Part shown: piece after piece, positions 37,374-50,091 of the stretch
Numbering within the stretch: the stretch's first letter is position 1
Layout: every line of letters begins with the position of its first letter
Origin: Huiozyma naganishii CBS 8797
Lineage: Eukaryota > Ascomycota > Saccharomycetes > Saccharomycetales > Saccharomycetaceae
DNA: 64,000 bases
Direction of reading: 5' to 3'
NCBI RefSeq assembly: GCF_000348985.1
Contig: NC_035922.1
Span: forward strand, 244,604 to 308,603
Translations under genes and position numbers: made by a program
Notes under the pieces: generated by a model
Databases searched by the model: none
Told to the model about the DNA's origin: nothing
The model's input: only the letters and a program-made list of their open reading frames with translations

Positions 37374-39818
37374 ATGGTAGATGATACTTTAGGGATGCGG
37401 CTCTCCAGCTCTCTGGAGACTGTGACGAACGGCACTGCAACGGTTGACATGCTCGTGAGAAGGGCAAGCGATCCCCCGACAGATTTCAGGAAGCCGACCG
37501 CGATGGTTGTCACTACGCAACTGGGTATAGCGACAACATTGGGTCTATTTGCGTTTTTGTCATTCTCCATGCTGTTGAAGAAACTGCCCAAGTTGTATGC
37601 CAGTAGGAAATTCAAAGACGAGGGGGGGTTACGATTGCCGTCGTGGAACGAGGACAGTTTGTTTGGTTGGATACCTGTGCTGTACAATATCAGTGATGCG
37701 GAAGTATTGGAATACGCTGGGTTGGATGCGTTTGTTTTCCTTGGTTTCTTCAAGATGGGGATTAAGCTGCTATCAGTATTTAGCCTTTTCTCATTCGGTG
37801 TCATATCCCCTATCAGGTACCATTTCACTGGGCAGTACGATGACGGATCTGATGATCCGTCCTACAATTTTGTTTCCAAAGTAGCGTCAAACATTCCGTT
37901 TCTGAGGAAAAGAGATGACATTCCAGTGGGGGCTCCGGAAATGGCCAGCTCGTACCTGTGGATGTACTTGATTTTTACCTACTTTTTCACATTTCTGGCT
38001 ATCCACATGCTGATGAGCCATACAAAACTAGTGGTGAGCACTCGTCAGTCGTATTTGGGGAAACAAAACACAATTGCCGATAAAACGATTAGACTCTCCG
38101 GCATTCCGATGGAACTCAGAGACATGAAGTCGTTACAAACGAGGATCGAGCAATTGCAGATAGGCAAAGTATCATCAATAACGATATGCAGGGAATGGGG
38201 TCCCCTAAATAGGTTATTCCATTACAGGAAACATGTATTAAAACAGCTGGAAATGAAGTATGCAGAATGCCCTTCCAGCTTACGTGGTAGACCGATTGCT
38301 TCTGAATCGTACTCCATGAGTGGAGAAGTAAATGGCGATGATGTTGGCGCTCAAAGACATTCTCTTCCTGAGAACCCAATTCGCGAAGAGCATATTGAGG
38401 AGCATCAACGCAGCACATTACAAGGTAATACAACGACAACGGATGACCACGTATTGTACTCTGAGATACAATTGAGTGATAGGCCGAAAATAAAGATCGG
38501 CCTTTGGGGTATATTTGGCAAGGAGGTTGATGCAATTGACTACTTTGAGAAACAACTGAAATTCATCGACCACGAAATTTCCCAAGCTAGAAAACGGCAC
38601 TACTCTGCCACCCCAACAGCATTTGTCACCATGGATTCTGTTGCAAACGCTCAAATGGCAGCCCAAGCAGTTTTGGACCCGAGAGTGCACTATTTCATCA
38701 CTAGACTTGCACCCGCTCCTCACGATATCAAGTGGGATCACGTTTGCCTGTCCAGGAAGGAAAGATTGACAAAGATATACTCAGTTACCGTGTTTATTGG
38801 TATTTGCAGCGTCTTCCTGATTATTCCAGTATCATATTTGGCTACACTGTTAAATTTGAAGACGATAACACGATTCTGGCCCAGTTTAGGGAAAATGCTT
38901 GAGGAGAATAGATGGGCGGAGAATATGGTGACTGGGTTGCTTCCTACTTATCTGTTCACTTTATTGAACGTTGGTATTCCTTACTTTTACGATTATCTAA
39001 CGTCAAAGCAAGGGTTTGTTTCTCATAGCGAGGAGGAGATTTCGCTGGTATCCAAGAATTTCTTCTATATCTTTGTGAATCTGTTCTTGGTTTTCACTTT
39101 GGCCGGTACCGCATCTAACTATTGGGGTTACTTATCCGACACAAGCAAGATTGCATATCAATTAGCCACCTCTGTCAAGGAGTTTTCATTATTTTATGTT
39201 GATTTGATCATTCTACAAGGGATTGGGATGTTCCCGTTCAAGTTGTTGCTTGCCGGTAGTTTGATTGGGTTCCCTCTAGTGAAGATACAAGCCAAAACTC
39301 CGCGGCAGAGAAACGAGCTGTATTCCCCTCCGATATTCAATTTTGGGTTGCAATTACCGCAGCCGATTCTGATTTTGATCATCACGTTGATCTACAGTGT
39401 TATGAGCACGAAGATTGTGGCATCTGGCTTGACCTATTTTGTCATCGGGTATTATGTTTACAAATACCAACTGATTTACGCTACGGATCATTTGCCTCAT
39501 TCCACTGGGAAAGTATGGCCGCTGATCTACAGGAGAGTCATCGCTGGGTTACTGTTATTCCAATTGACCATGGCCGGTACGCTGGCCGGGTTCGAAGGCG
39601 GATGGGTCTTGACATCGTGGCTATTACCATTGCCCTTCATAACTCTGAGTTTCCTTTGGGATTTCGAGAAGAACTATCTGCCCTTATCCCAGTATATCGC
39701 CCTGAGTGCTATCAGGGAGTATGAGCGGGACAATTCGATGGTATCCAATTCTGCTGAGAACGAATCGTACGAGTATCCGTTCTTGGTGGACGGGTTAGAA
39801 GGTCCCATGACAGAATGA
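37374..39818 (+). CDS. CSC1: OSCA/TMEM63-family cation channel Csc1
   Basis: The frame reaches back to a GTG at 37317, but the first ATG is at 37374 (814 residues; S. cerevisiae Csc1 has 782). An N-terminal membrane helix, [19 protein letters not shown], is followed by the family's RSN1/late-exocytosis region, a cytosolic loop with an RRM-like fold (residues ~220-430, with the family motif [19 protein letters not shown]), then nine to ten membrane segments of the channel core (~440-760) including [15 protein letters not shown]. Csc1 is a hyperosmolarity-gated calcium-permeable channel. The gene lies between VPS34 and ARV1, as YLR241W does. Confidence 0.94.
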   Translation: MVDDTLGMRLSSSLETVTNGTATVDMLVRRASDPPTDFRKPTAMVVTTQLGIATTLGLFAFLSFSMLLKKLPKLYASRKFKDEGGLRLPSWNEDSLFGWIPVLYNISDAEVLEYAGLDAFVFLGFFKMGIKLLSVFSLFSFGVISPIRYHFTGQYDDGSDDPSYNFVSKVASNIPFLRKRDDIPVGAPEMASSYLWMYLIFTYFFTFLAIHMLMSHTKLVVSTRQSYLGKQNTIADKTIRLSGIPMELRDMKSLQTRIEQLQIGKVSSITICREWGPLNRLFHYRKHVLKQLEMKYAECPSSLRGRPIASESYSMSGEVNGDDVGAQRHSLPENPIREEHIEEHQRSTLQGNTTTTDDHVLYSEIQLSDRPKIKIGLWGIFGKEVDAIDYFEKQLKFIDHEISQARKRHYSATPTAFVTMDSVANAQMAAQAVLDPRVHYFITRLAPAPHDIKWDHVCLSRKERLTKIYSVTVFIGICSVFLIIPVSYLATLLNLKTITRFWPSLGKMLEENRWAENMVTGLLPTYLFTLLNVGIPYFYDYLTSKQGFVSHSEEEISLVSKNFFYIFVNLFLVFTLAGTASNYWGYLSDTSKIAYQLATSVKEFSLFYVDLIILQGIGMFPFKLLLAGSLIGFPLVKIQAKTPRQRNELYSPPIFNFGLQLPQPILILIITLIYSVMSTKIVASGLTYFVIGYYVYKYQLIYATDHLPHSTGKVWPLIYRRVIAGLLLFQLTMAGTLAGFEGGWVLTSWLLPLPFITLSFLWDFEKNYLPLSQYIALSAIREYERDNSMVSNSAENESYEYPFLVDGLEGPMTE

Positions 39819-39906
39819 AATTGCAATTAGCTTTTTGTCCCCGATAGTGTCGCAGTTACATACGCACCCATATATATATACATAGTCGCCACGACTTCTC
39901 CCCGAT

Positions 39907-40803
39907 CTATATAAATGGAATCTCCAGATTACGGAGCAGAAAATTCCCTTCTGATGCGATGCAAGTTTTCCATTGCTGGTAATTGCAGCCCGTAAGGAAC
40001 AAGAAAAGTAGCGGTTTCACCGTCACCGTTCGTAAAAGAGCTGTTGCCACGACTGCTGTTACTATTTTGAAGTACGACAGGTTAGTCACTATCTTGAGGG
40101 ACTCGACCACGTACAGATTGGCGACCCATTGAATGATATTCATAGAGAGCAGAGTGTCGTACGGCCAGATGATAGTGAGGATTGGGAAAATCTTAGCACC
40201 GTACGACAGCAGCGTGGTGTATGACATGATGTGTTTGGCGAGTTTGATATCGCGGCCCCATCCGCATAGACCAATGATGCAGAACTGTAGGCTGTAATGG
40301 AATATTGAGATATCTAAAAGCGAGTACAGCGCGAAGAACATGTACTGGTGGAAGATGTCCCAGTGGAAGACCCCCAGTTTCGCGATACACCCTTGGTCGG
40401 AGCCCTCCCGCGAGTGCTGTGCCATTTTACTCTCCTCGTTGATCCATTTCAGGTAGATCTCGAAAGCGATCAGGAGGACCCACAGTCGGTTTAACGTATC
40501 GTATTTCTGCAACCAATTACGCAGGTTCAACCTAAACAGCCGCGGTTGCTGCAGTAGGGGCGCGCCCCTAAGCGGTTTCCACGGCTTGTATTTAGAGCAG
40601 TTTATCTCCAGGGAGTTGTACACCAAATGGCGGTACGCACCGGGCTTCAGCAGCAGCAAGTCGATGAACAGGATCACGTTGTCGATCTCGATGTACTTGT
40701 CCACGACATCGTGGCACCGCGAGCAATCCGTCAGTTGGATGTGGTTGTTCGAGTACACAACGTAGAGCGACTCTGTTGCCGCGCAGCAATTGATGCAGAT
40801 CAT
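39907..40803 (-). CDS. ARV1: ER sterol/GPI-precursor transport protein Arv1
   Basis: 298 residues (321 in S. cerevisiae). The Arv1 homology domain is at the very N-terminus: a zinc-binding pair CINCC and CSRCHD, followed by YIEIDNVILFIDLLLLKPGAYRHL and the start of the membrane region. Four or more hydrophobic segments follow. Arv1 is an ER membrane protein needed for normal sterol distribution and early GPI-anchor synthesis. Its start at 40803 faces GPN3 across 229 bp. Convergent with CSC1. Confidence 0.95.
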   Translation of the reverse strand: MICINCCAATESLYVVYSNNHIQLTDCSRCHDVVDKYIEIDNVILFIDLLLLKPGAYRHLVYNSLEINCSKYKPWKPLRGAPLLQQPRLFRLNLRNWLQKYDTLNRLWVLLIAFEIYLKWINEESKMAQHSREGSDQGCIAKLGVFHWDIFHQYMFFALYSLLDISIFHYSLQFCIIGLCGWGRDIKLAKHIMSYTTLLSYGAKIFPILTIIWPYDTLLSMNIIQWVANLYVVESLKIVTNLSYFKIVTAVVATALLRTVTVKPLLFLFLTGCNYQQWKTCIASEGNFLLRNLEIPFI

Positions 40804-41032
40804 CCTGGGCGACGGGAGTACGGCCTCCTACAAGGAGAGCCATCTGCGGGAGGGAGGGATGGGTGAGAAACCACAGGTCATCGCAACAGCTGAAAAATTT
40901 ACAGTTAATTGTGATGAAAAAACTTCATTAAGAGACGGAAGAAGATGGCGCTTCTAGTTGGGAATCGGGACTCATCGCAAGCACTGTACAGTTTGTATTG
41001 ACCTCCAAGCTGCTCTCGATACACTGGTATAG

Positions 41033-41773
41033 ATGTCTAGAGTTGGCTGTCTGATTTTGGGTCCCGCTGGGGCCGGGAAGAGCACTTTCTGCAACTCCGT
41101 CATCTCGCACATGCAGACCGTTGGACGGAGGGCGCACATTGTTAACCTGGATCCTGCGGCAGAGCCCAGCAAGTACGAGTTTACAGTCGATATCCGGGAC
41201 CTGATATCTGTGGACGATGTGATGGAGGAGATGGACATGGGTCCGAACGGTGCCCTGATATACTGTTTCGAGTACCTGCTGAAGAACCTGGACTGGTTAG
41301 ACGAGGAAATCGGGGACTACAACGACGAGTATTTGATCTTTGATTGCCCTGGTCAGATAGAGCTGTACACGCATGTGCCCGCGCTGCCCAACATTGTGCG
41401 GCACTTGCAGGGCCAATTGAACTTCAACCTATGCGCGGTGTATCTTCTTGAGGCGACGTTTGTGATCGACACGTCGAAGTTCNNNNNNNNNNNNNNNNNN
41501 TACAACCGCAAGCGGCTGAAGCGGTTTCTGAACCCGGACGCGATGCTGCTGGCACACAGCGCAGACGAGGAGACGAACCCGCGGTTCCAGCGGCTGAACG
41601 AGGCCATCGCGCGGCTCGTGGACGACTTCGGGATGGTCCAGTTCCTGCCGCTCGAGGCCAGCAACCCGGACAGCGTGACCACCGTGCTCTCCTACATCGA
41701 CGACATCACCCAGTGGTCCGAGGGCCAGGAACCACACGAGCCGAACGACCAGATAGACGTAGAAGATATGTAA
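41033..41773 (+). CDS. GPN3: GPN-loop GTPase Gpn3, interrupted by an assembly gap
   Basis: 246 residues as assembled (272 in S. cerevisiae). The start has the P-loop GPAGAGKST at residues 10-18; GPNGALIY, holding the GPN motif, follows, then [12 protein letters not shown] (G3 region). After TFVIDTSKF comes an 18-N gap and then [17 protein letters not shown]. Family members have roughly 30 residues here, including the base-recognition (S/N/T)KxD motif, so the gap hides sequence and is too short. Gpn3 acts with Gpn1/Npa3 and Gpn2 in assembly and nuclear import of RNA polymerases II and III. Third bases become markedly G/C rich in the second half. Confidence 0.95.
   Translation: MSRVGCLILGPAGAGKSTFCNSVISHMQTVGRRAHIVNLDPAAEPSKYEFTVDIRDLISVDDVMEEMDMGPNGALIYCFEYLLKNLDWLDEEIGDYNDEYLIFDCPGQIELYTHVPALPNIVRHLQGQLNFNLCAVYLLEATFVIDTSKFXXXXXXYNRKRLKRFLNPDAMLLAHSADEETNPRFQRLNEAIARLVDDFGMVQFLPLEASNPDSVTTVLSYIDDITQWSEGQEPHEPNDQIDVEDM
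41483..41500. other. Assembly gap (18 N) in GPN3
   Basis: Eighteen undetermined bases replace the part of GPN3 that should code for the G4 region. The frame continues, but about 30 residues are expected in this interval. Confidence 0.99.
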
Positions 41774-41833
41774 GACGCAAATAAGAAACGGCCTCAAAGT
41801 TCGTCCATTTCTAAAATATCCAATCCTTTAATG

Positions 41834-41841
41834 TCACGTGA
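41834..41841. promoter_or_regulatory. CDEI/E-box upstream of RVB1
   Basis: TCACGTGA within GTCACGTGAC is a symmetric match to the Cbf1 site (RTCACRTG), 199 bp before the RVB1 ATG. A RRPE-like A/T tract and GATGCGATG follow within 70 bp. Confidence 0.5.
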
Positions 41842-42009
41842 CAACCGCAGAATTTTCCAAAAATTTCGAGGAAAATTTTTTGTCGAAAGAAGACGATGCG
41901 ATGTAATCCAGTAAAGAAGGTAGAAGAGGGTTGTCCCTTTGATTGTGTCTGGTCTGCTTCTTTATAAGGGCCAATTGCTGTACTGCTGTGATCCTGTTTG
42001 TGGAACTAG

Positions 42010-43440
<1,431 letters not shown>

Positions 43441-43702
43441 TTCGGCACTGGAAGAAGAGGGGAAAATAAAGAGTCCTAGAGGTGTTCTGTACGTAGTATG
43501 TACTATACACTTGGTCAATAAATAAACCACACAGCATCAACCCACTTCAAAGAGTCTTCACCCCCTCGATTTACAGAACTGTTTTGGAGACTCTGCGACT
43601 ATCAACCAAAAATAATGTGGTTTCGAAGAAATACATACATTATACATATCTAATAAGAACTATTATCACCCTATCGTAAATAGGGAGCGCTTGCTGTGTG
43701 TC

Positions 43703-45694
43703 TTATTTCTGTTCCGAACCAAGAGTGGCCATTTCATGTAAAAACTCCGCAGGTGTAGCCAATGCCGTGCTACCGTAGACAACTTTCTTTGGATTATGCA
43801 GCTGAGAGTGTGCCCATTCCTGCAAGTTTTGGTACTCCAGGTAATTACCGCCACCAACGACAAAAACGATCGCTTTGTTGTACGTTTGCCTTTTTGGCTT
43901 CTTCGTGTGCGAGCCCCTTGTGATCTTCGGGTCAATGTAGAGGTAGTTGTCTGTCGTTTCGAGGTTCTTTTGAGAACTGTTAGTGGGATCGACAATTGCC
44001 TCGACAACGTTGGTAATTGGGATGGTCTTCTTTTCGGGCAGCAGGTTTTTGATACCAGAGATAATGTTCCCAACTTTGCCTGGCAGTTTCCCCTCCGTCA
44101 GATTGTAAAGCCCTGAAAGAGAGTAAGTGCTAGGTTTCCCGCCTTTACGGGCACCGTCCTCCAATGACTTGTTTTGCAAGTTCATGGAGGACAACTGCAT
44201 GTATTCTCTCAGTTTGTAAATGTACTTCAGCGCACTGATATCGTAGTCGTTCGACTTGAAGTACTGTTCCACTTCCTGCACGAAATCCTTGGGGAGGCCA
44301 TTACTCGAGGTCAGGAAGAGGTAAATAAAGGTTCTCGCCTTGTCGTCCAAGTTATTCGTCAGTTTGTCGTTCAAGATATTCATAAAATCGGTTCTCATTT
44401 TAGAGCTGTTGGGATCCTGTTCCAGCTCAAAGAAAGTGTCCAGTTTCTTCTTTCCAAGTTCTGTGATTACGGTGCTCAGGATGTTGAAGTGAGCGTCCAG
44501 TATTTTCTTCCTTGCGGTCAGCTCTGGCAACTTATTCACCACATCTTGAATCTGGACAGTATCGTTTCCCGAGTTTGGATCCAAATCGGACAAGTCCGTG
44601 ACACCCGTTTTCTTTGTGATTTCCAAGGCCTCCGCTTTGTACTGGTTCAGAGCGGCCTCTAAGTTCTCAGTCGCTTGCGTGAAGGGCAAATACGCATTTT
44701 GCAACCAGAAAAAGTCTGTTGGTTCAATGTCGTACTGTTTCGTCACCAAGCCCTTGGAATCTTCACCCTCACCTCCAGCAGTCTTGGTGTCGCTTGCCGT
44801 TTGGATGGTCAAAGTGTTTCTGGACAGTTTGAACACGTCGAAGAGGAAGCATTGGTACGCCCACGTGTGGGCAAACATGGAGGCAAAATCGATGTTTCTG
44901 TCTAACAGGATCAAGACGCATCTCTCGAGGGAGTCGACCCCTGGCATTCCTCCCGCGGCAGACGATGACGCGGACTTCGTATTTATGACGTAGTCGCGCA
45001 ATTGCGCGCCCAATTTCTCAGCGACCATCTCTGCTGGACCGCCCTTGGGGGCTCTTATGATTGGGATGGACCCGGACGTCATCACCGTATTGAACAGTCC
45101 CTCTGCGATCTGGTCACACAATGTCGTGATGGTCTCCTCCGTCGCAACGACGTTGTTCAACTGCGAGTACGCGTTGCGGATCTCCAAGGAGAACAGTTCT
45201 GGCTCCGTGACGACAAAGTCCAGGTACTGATCGAACACCTGTTTCACCCTGTCCGCCTTCCCCGTTGTCGAGACCTGTTTGGCAAAAGATTCTAGAAGGT
45301 CCCTGCTCAGCGTAGACGTGAAATTGACGTAATACTCGGCGTACTTATCATCCTTGATGTCCTGCACAAGCATCCCAATGTTGTTCTCCGTTGGGGAGAG
45401 GAAGTACACCGCGGGGACGTCTGACAGAGCGGGTCTGTCTTGTTGAATCAGCGCATGAACGGTCACTCCGGCCCTCAACAGGTCGTTAACACGCAACACA
45501 GAAGACACAATTGCAGTGCTCCGGGCGTCTAGCACAAGAACTTTCCACAGAAGCTCTTGGTCGCTGAACGTGTCCTCCAGATTCGTCGTCTTCGTGTCCT
45601 TGTTCAGGAACAGCATCTTAAGAATCGCAGACGCCTGCATATCCCGCAGGCTCACCTCCTTCCCAACAAGTTCATGCACTGTATCGGAGGGCAT
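43703..45694 (-). CDS. SLY1: SM protein Sly1 (ER-Golgi SNARE regulator)
   Basis: 663 residues (666 in S. cerevisiae), start ATG at 45692-45694. The Sec1/Munc18 fold runs through the whole protein: ISLRDMQ-like start VSLRDMQASAILKMLFLN, SIPIIRAPKGGPAEMVAEKL in domain 2, LDRNIDFASMFAHTWAYQ in domain 3a, and the very conserved C-terminal PKITRGSHTKKPKRQTYNKA followed by VVGGGNYLEYQNLQEWA. Sly1 binds the N-peptide of Sed5 and Ufe1 and promotes SNARE assembly in ER-Golgi transport. Convergent with RVB1. Confidence 0.97.
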   Translation of the reverse strand: MPSDTVHELVGKEVSLRDMQASAILKMLFLNKDTKTTNLEDTFSDQELLWKVLVLDARSTAIVSSVLRVNDLLRAGVTVHALIQQDRPALSDVPAVYFLSPTENNIGMLVQDIKDDKYAEYYVNFTSTLSRDLLESFAKQVSTTGKADRVKQVFDQYLDFVVTEPELFSLEIRNAYSQLNNVVATEETITTLCDQIAEGLFNTVMTSGSIPIIRAPKGGPAEMVAEKLGAQLRDYVINTKSASSSAAGGMPGVDSLERCVLILLDRNIDFASMFAHTWAYQCFLFDVFKLSRNTLTIQTASDTKTAGGEGEDSKGLVTKQYDIEPTDFFWLQNAYLPFTQATENLEAALNQYKAEALEITKKTGVTDLSDLDPNSGNDTVQIQDVVNKLPELTARKKILDAHFNILSTVITELGKKKLDTFFELEQDPNSSKMRTDFMNILNDKLTNNLDDKARTFIYLFLTSSNGLPKDFVQEVEQYFKSNDYDISALKYIYKLREYMQLSSMNLQNKSLEDGARKGGKPSTYSLSGLYNLTEGKLPGKVGNIISGIKNLLPEKKTIPITNVVEAIVDPTNSSQKNLETTDNYLYIDPKITRGSHTKKPKRQTYNKAIVFVVGGGNYLEYQNLQEWAHSQLHNPKKVVYGSTALATPAEFLHEMATLGSEQK

Positions 45695-45926
45695 CGTGTG
45701 TACGCAATTGAGAACGAGTGGCTGCTCTGTGGTGGTGGTGCGGGACAGTCAAGGGACTCAACAACACCATCGTTGTGAACAGCAGCTTCTTTTGAAGGCT
45801 TTTAAAAGTTGTGATATTTCCCGATCTCTCGAAGAGAACTTTATACATCTATATCTGTTATGTAGCGACTGGGCGTCGTTTGCTCGCGGGTTCTGCGATG
45901 ATATCATGCAGTTTCTCGCGCGCCGC

Positions 45927-47558
45927 TTAGTGGGGGCCCTCTTTCAAAGTAGATTTACCGGCCCTCAGCAGCTCGTCACACAGGAGCAAGTTGCTGGCGA
46001 TGCCCGTTGCGCCCGTGACGGCGTTTCTGATGACCCTGTAGGAGTCCCACACACCCTCGATCGTTGGGTCGCACGTGTCCCCGATGTTGAGGTCGACACC
46101 GACGTACCTGCGGTCACCGTCCTTGGCGTCCTCGAGCTCGTCCTGGCACAGTGCGAGCACGTCTAGTGGGTCGTACCCTGAGTTCTTGACGAGCGTCTTG
46201 GGGACGACGAGCAGGGCCTCTGCGAATGCTTGGACACCAGTCTTGGTCTTCCCTTTGGCGCCCAATTGGGCCATGTTGGCCCTGTTGAGGTTGTTGGACG
46301 CGGCGATGAAGAATGCACCTGCGCCTGGAACCACTGTTTGGTCCTTGACGACGTTTGCGACGGCACGCAGGCCGTCTCTCACGGCATCCTTTGTCTGCGA
46401 CAGTGCGTATTGCGTGGACCCCTTGATGAGGATCGTGCACGATTTCGGGTCCCTGTTCTCAGTGACGTACGTGAACTTTTCCTCCCCGATGTTCTCCTGG
46501 TAGACGAGTCCTGAGAACCCGAGCACAGTGGGTGACAAGTCATCAACGGAGTTCTGAGCCTCCCCACCCGTGACCAGTTGCAATCTTTCCATGTTTCTGC
46601 GCTTGGCTCTCCTCAGTGCGAGGATGTTGTGCTTTGCGAGGACGTCGAGCGACATTGGGTCAATCCCCTTCTGGTTGATAATGACGAACCCGCTGTTGGC
46701 GTCCGTGCCGCAGACCTCGTTCTTCAAGTCGATGATCTTGGCGAGTTTCTCGTCGACGAACCTGCGCTCGCTTGCGGCTAGCTTATCGCGCTGCTCCGCG
46801 GAACTGTAGAAGAACCCAGAGTTGACCTCCGTCTTCTCGTACTCGAGGGAGACGTTGAGGATCAGCACGTGTGCGTTCTGAACCCGCTCGGGCATCTCAG
46901 GGTGTCTACCACCATGGTCGAGCACGAGCCCCCTGACAAAAGTCGTATCCTGTGGTGACAAGTGCTGCATCTGCATGATCTCGACCATATGCAAGTCCAA
47001 TTGTCCATCGTGTGCTATGCTGAGCACGGCATCGGTCACAATCGGCGTGAGCACCTGGGCAAGCTCGTTCCCGACTTTCGTCGCCAGAGAGGACTTGGCC
47101 ACTTGCAAGAGGAACTCTCTATCCCCGACTGGACTGTCCCTACGCACTTTGAACTCGTCCAGGAACCGCAGCGTCTCCCTCCGTGCGATCTCAAACCCAT
47201 CGGTTATCACCCGCGGGTGCACACCCTCCTGTATAAACCGGTACGCCTGGCGCAACAGCTCCCCGACGAGACACACGACGGTGGTCGTCCCATCGCCCGT
47301 GATCTCGTCCTGCGCCGCGGCGGCCCGCGCAATCAGCACCGCCGTGGGCGACTGGATCTGCATCTCCGTCAGCAGCACTTTCCCATCCTTCGTAAGCTTG
47401 ATGTTCCCAGCACCGTCCACAAGCATCTTCAACGTGCCCCGAGGGCCCAGGTTGGTCTCCAGCACGGACTGCAACCCCTCTGCGGACGTCACGTTCACTT
47501 TCAAAGCGGCGTCTCTCCGCAAGGACTCCGCCTTTGGATTCAACAATTGCAGCGACAT
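45927..47558 (-). CDS. CCT6: Chaperonin TRiC/CCT subunit zeta
   Basis: 543 residues (546 in S. cerevisiae). The frame starts at a TTG at 47564, but the ATG two codons later gives [20 protein letters not shown], the family start. Group II chaperonin motifs are present: [15 protein letters not shown] and [15 protein letters not shown] (ATP site), and [18 protein letters not shown] near the C-terminus. CCT folds actin, tubulin and WD40 proteins in the cytosol; the zeta subunit is a weak ATP hydrolyser. Codons are G/C-ending and strongly biased. It follows SLY1 on the same strand. Confidence 0.98.
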   Translation of the reverse strand: MSLQLLNPKAESLRRDAALKVNVTSAEGLQSVLETNLGPRGTLKMLVDGAGNIKLTKDGKVLLTEMQIQSPTAVLIARAAAAQDEITGDGTTTVVCLVGELLRQAYRFIQEGVHPRVITDGFEIARRETLRFLDEFKVRRDSPVGDREFLLQVAKSSLATKVGNELAQVLTPIVTDAVLSIAHDGQLDLHMVEIMQMQHLSPQDTTFVRGLVLDHGGRHPEMPERVQNAHVLILNVSLEYEKTEVNSGFFYSSAEQRDKLAASERRFVDEKLAKIIDLKNEVCGTDANSGFVIINQKGIDPMSLDVLAKHNILALRRAKRRNMERLQLVTGGEAQNSVDDLSPTVLGFSGLVYQENIGEEKFTYVTENRDPKSCTILIKGSTQYALSQTKDAVRDGLRAVANVVKDQTVVPGAGAFFIAASNNLNRANMAQLGAKGKTKTGVQAFAEALLVVPKTLVKNSGYDPLDVLALCQDELEDAKDGDRRYVGVDLNIGDTCDPTIEGVWDSYRVIRNAVTGATGIASNLLLCDELLRAGKSTLKEGPH

Positions 47559-47945
47559 TCTCAAATTGGGGGGAGGATAACGTGGTGCTGCGTGTGTGTA
47601 GCGTGAGACTGCACTAACTTCGTCTTAGACGTCTTCTTCTTCAAGAGCTTCTTCAACGTTTTATAATTTGCACTGAAAATTTTCAGAAAGTCGCGATGAG
47701 GTCGACGATGACGTTGTTCGATGTTGGACCTGTTGGTGGGTCCTGTTGGTGAGTTGACGCGCAGCCGATGTGTGGGCCGTGTTGCTTGGTGCCGGGTTGT
47801 GGTAGTGTGTGGAAATTGGGTGCTCATACCGTGTTTTGGGGGGGGTCACACGGTGAGTTTTGGGTATGGAGTGGAACTTGGCATATGCGAGTTTCTTGTA
47901 CGTGCTTACGTAAAAGGGTGTATTCTATCTACTGGCTGCGAGGAA
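47559..47945. other. Intergenic region between MAP1 and CCT6
   Basis: 387 bp of CCT6 promoter and MAP1 3' flank. It holds GTTGG/GTGTGG-type repeats near 47720-47770 and an A/T-rich stretch near 47670-47690. No gene or clear factor site was recognised. Confidence 0.4.
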
Positions 47946-49079
47946 TCACTTGATTCTCTGCTGTGGTCCGCCCGGGCTCTTCTTGTTGCGGGCGGTGAGG
48001 ATCTCCACGCCATGTTCTGTGAGCAGGAGCGTGTGCTCAAACTGCGCGGAGAGTAATCCGTCCTGCGTGGTGGACGTCCAGTCGTCCGGCCAGCTGACGT
48101 CGCGCCAGGTACCCTCGTTGATCATGGGCTCGATGGTGAAGACCATACCGGGCTGCATGACACCGGGGGTCCTGTTGTTCGCGTAATGCGGGATGCTGGG
48201 CGGACAGTGGAAGAACTTGCCGACACCGTGGCCGCAGTACGTCTTGACGACGGAACACTTGTTCTCGTGTGCATGCTTCTCAATGAGGTCCCCCAAAGCT
48301 TGGAAGGGCACGCCCGGCTTACACATCTTGATGGCGAGTTTGAGACACTCACGCGCGGTCTCGACCGTGTTGATCGCCTGCTTTGAAAGTTTTGCCGGTT
48401 CTCCAACGTAGTACGTCTCGTTGAGGTCCGCGTGGAACCCGCCGTAGTACAGCGAGACGTCTAAGTTCACAATGTCACCCTCCTTAAGCACCGTGCGGTC
48501 CGGAATCCCGTGGCAGATGGTCTCGTTGACGGAGGTGCACACGGACTTCGGGAAATTGTAGTAGTTCAGTGGCGAAGGGTACGCGTTACGGCGAATGGTC
48601 TCCTCGTGGACGATCGCGTCCAGTTCGTCAGTGGTAACACCGGGGCGGACGTGCGCAGCGACGATGTCGAGGACCTCACGGCCCAGGATACACGCCTTCC
48701 GGATCTTCTTGATCTCGTCCTTCTTGTACACGGGGATCTTGTTCAACCGGTCGTTCTGTTGCTCGGAGACAGGCATCCCATCATCGGCCCAATCTGGCTT
48801 CTCAATCGAGGTGGGCACCTCCCGCTTCGGAGTCAAAGGGTACTGCGCCCGCAGGGTCCCAGAGTACTTGAACTGTGGGAACGGGTCATAAGTCTCGCGC
48901 GATTCGTTGTCTCGGTAGTGCAGCGCCTTATGCGCCTTGTAGTTGCTCTTGTAGCAGTCCTCGTCGCAGAACACCTGCACGAGCCCGTTCTGCAGACAAA
49001 CGGGGCACTTCAGTTGCGAGGCAGTCTCTTTTCCGCACTGCAGCCCAGCGCAATGTACAACAGTCGATCCAGTGGTCAT
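47946..49079 (-). CDS. MAP1: Methionine aminopeptidase 1
   Basis: The frame starts at a GTG at 49127, but the first ATG is at 49077-49079, giving 377 residues (387 in S. cerevisiae). An N-terminal zinc-finger pair (CAGLQCG, CPVCLQNG, then CDEDCYK and H residues) mediates ribosome binding. The catalytic pita-bread domain follows with the metal ligands in YYGGFHADLNETY (two Asp), CGHGVGKFFH (His) and FTIEPMINEG and QFEHTLLLTEHG (Glu). It removes initiator methionine from nascent chains. Yeast Map1 has Glu where this protein has Lys in GHGVGKFFH. Confidence 0.98.
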   Translation of the reverse strand: MTTGSTVVHCAGLQCGKETASQLKCPVCLQNGLVQVFCDEDCYKSNYKAHKALHYRDNESRETYDPFPQFKYSGTLRAQYPLTPKREVPTSIEKPDWADDGMPVSEQQNDRLNKIPVYKKDEIKKIRKACILGREVLDIVAAHVRPGVTTDELDAIVHEETIRRNAYPSPLNYYNFPKSVCTSVNETICHGIPDRTVLKEGDIVNLDVSLYYGGFHADLNETYYVGEPAKLSKQAINTVETARECLKLAIKMCKPGVPFQALGDLIEKHAHENKCSVVKTYCGHGVGKFFHCPPSIPHYANNRTPGVMQPGMVFTIEPMINEGTWRDVSWPDDWTSTTQDGLLSAQFEHTLLLTEHGVEILTARNKKSPGGPQQRIK

Positions 49080-49629
49080 TAGATAGGCGTGGGGAGTGAT
49101 ATGTGGTGTCTCTAACGCACTTGACACTTGGCAACGGAGTGTTGCAACAGCGTTTGCAGTTAATAAAATTTTTCACTTTTGACGTCTTGCGACGGACGAT
49201 GAGCAGCCGTTCCGGGTCTGTTGGTGGGTCTGCTGCTTGTGCTGAGTGTTCAAAGGGTTGTCCAATGCGTCTGTTTGTTGTGGTAGGTACTTCGTTGCCT
49301 TTTTGATCGACGTTGCAGTTGTTTCTGGACACTTCACTGTTTGTTCTTGCGAGGTGAGATCTTTATAAAGTAATACTCTGCAGTGGTGTTCGCTGCTGGG
49401 TGTTGACTGCTGGGTGTGGCAGTAAATGTTGGCTACTGGGTGGTTTAGTTATTGCTGGATTTGGCGTGTTGTCAGTGATATTATAGAATGTAATATCGCA
49501 CTCTGTAGTTTCCGTTAGACTGAATGCTGGATCTGGATCTGGATCTGGATCTGGTGGTGACCGTTGCTAGAGGCTGTAAATTTGTAACGGATACTGCACT
49601 GCTGTTGCCCACCTCTCTCCCCTCCCCCA
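49080..49629. other. Intergenic region between CDD1 and MAP1
   Basis: 550 bp. It contains the perfect hexamer repeat (GGATCT)4 at 49529-49552 and CTGGGTG-type repeats around 49400-49440. No gene was recognised. Confidence 0.5.
49529..49552. repeat. (GGATCT)4 microsatellite
   Basis: Four perfect tandem hexamers lie just downstream of the CDD1 stop. Confidence 0.95.
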
Positions 49630-50091
49630 CTAGTTCTTGACGGACCCCTGTTGGAGGTGGTCTGGACCGAAACTTTCCGGAAGTAACTCCGCGAGAGTCA
49701 TCGTCTTGTGCTGCGACCCATCGACCGTAAACATCACAATGGGGAACTCCGGGATGGCAAACTCGCGTATGAACTGCCTGCAGATCCCACAGGGCGATAT
49801 TAACTTGCTGCCAGGGTCCCCCTGACCTTCCTCCTGTAGCCCACCGACGATGCCCATGCATGCCCAGGGTGTGCCCGCCCACTCGGTAACACACTTCACG
49901 AGCGCAACACGCTCCGCACAAATGCACCCGCCGTAGCTTGCGTTCTCGACGTTGCTGCCGCGAACGTACACACCACCACCAGCTCCCCCCTGGTCCAAGA
50001 GAACCGCACATCCAACAGCGAACCGCGAGTAAGGACAATACGCGGCCCCTCGCGCAGCGGCAGCCTCCTTATACAGCCTCTCGTAGTCCAT
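49630..50091 (-). CDS. CDD1: Cytidine deaminase
   Basis: 153 residues from the ATG at 50089-50091 (142 in S. cerevisiae); the frame extends upstream only to a TTG. Zinc site: Cys58 and catalytic Glu60 in CICAERVAL, with Cys101 and Cys104 in PCGICRQF. SRFAVGCAV and GSNVENASYGG form the substrate pocket. The tetrameric enzyme turns cytidine and deoxycytidine into uridines in pyrimidine salvage. A Gly-rich insert (DQGGAGGG) near residues 33-40 accounts for part of the extra length. It is divergent from ERF2 across only 88 bp. Confidence 0.96.
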   Translation of the reverse strand: MDYERLYKEAAAARGAAYCPYSRFAVGCAVLLDQGGAGGGVYVRGSNVENASYGGCICAERVALVKCVTEWAGTPWACMGIVGGLQEEGQGDPGSKLISPCGICRQFIREFAIPEFPIVMFTVDGSQHKTMTLAELLPESFGPDHLQQGSVKN

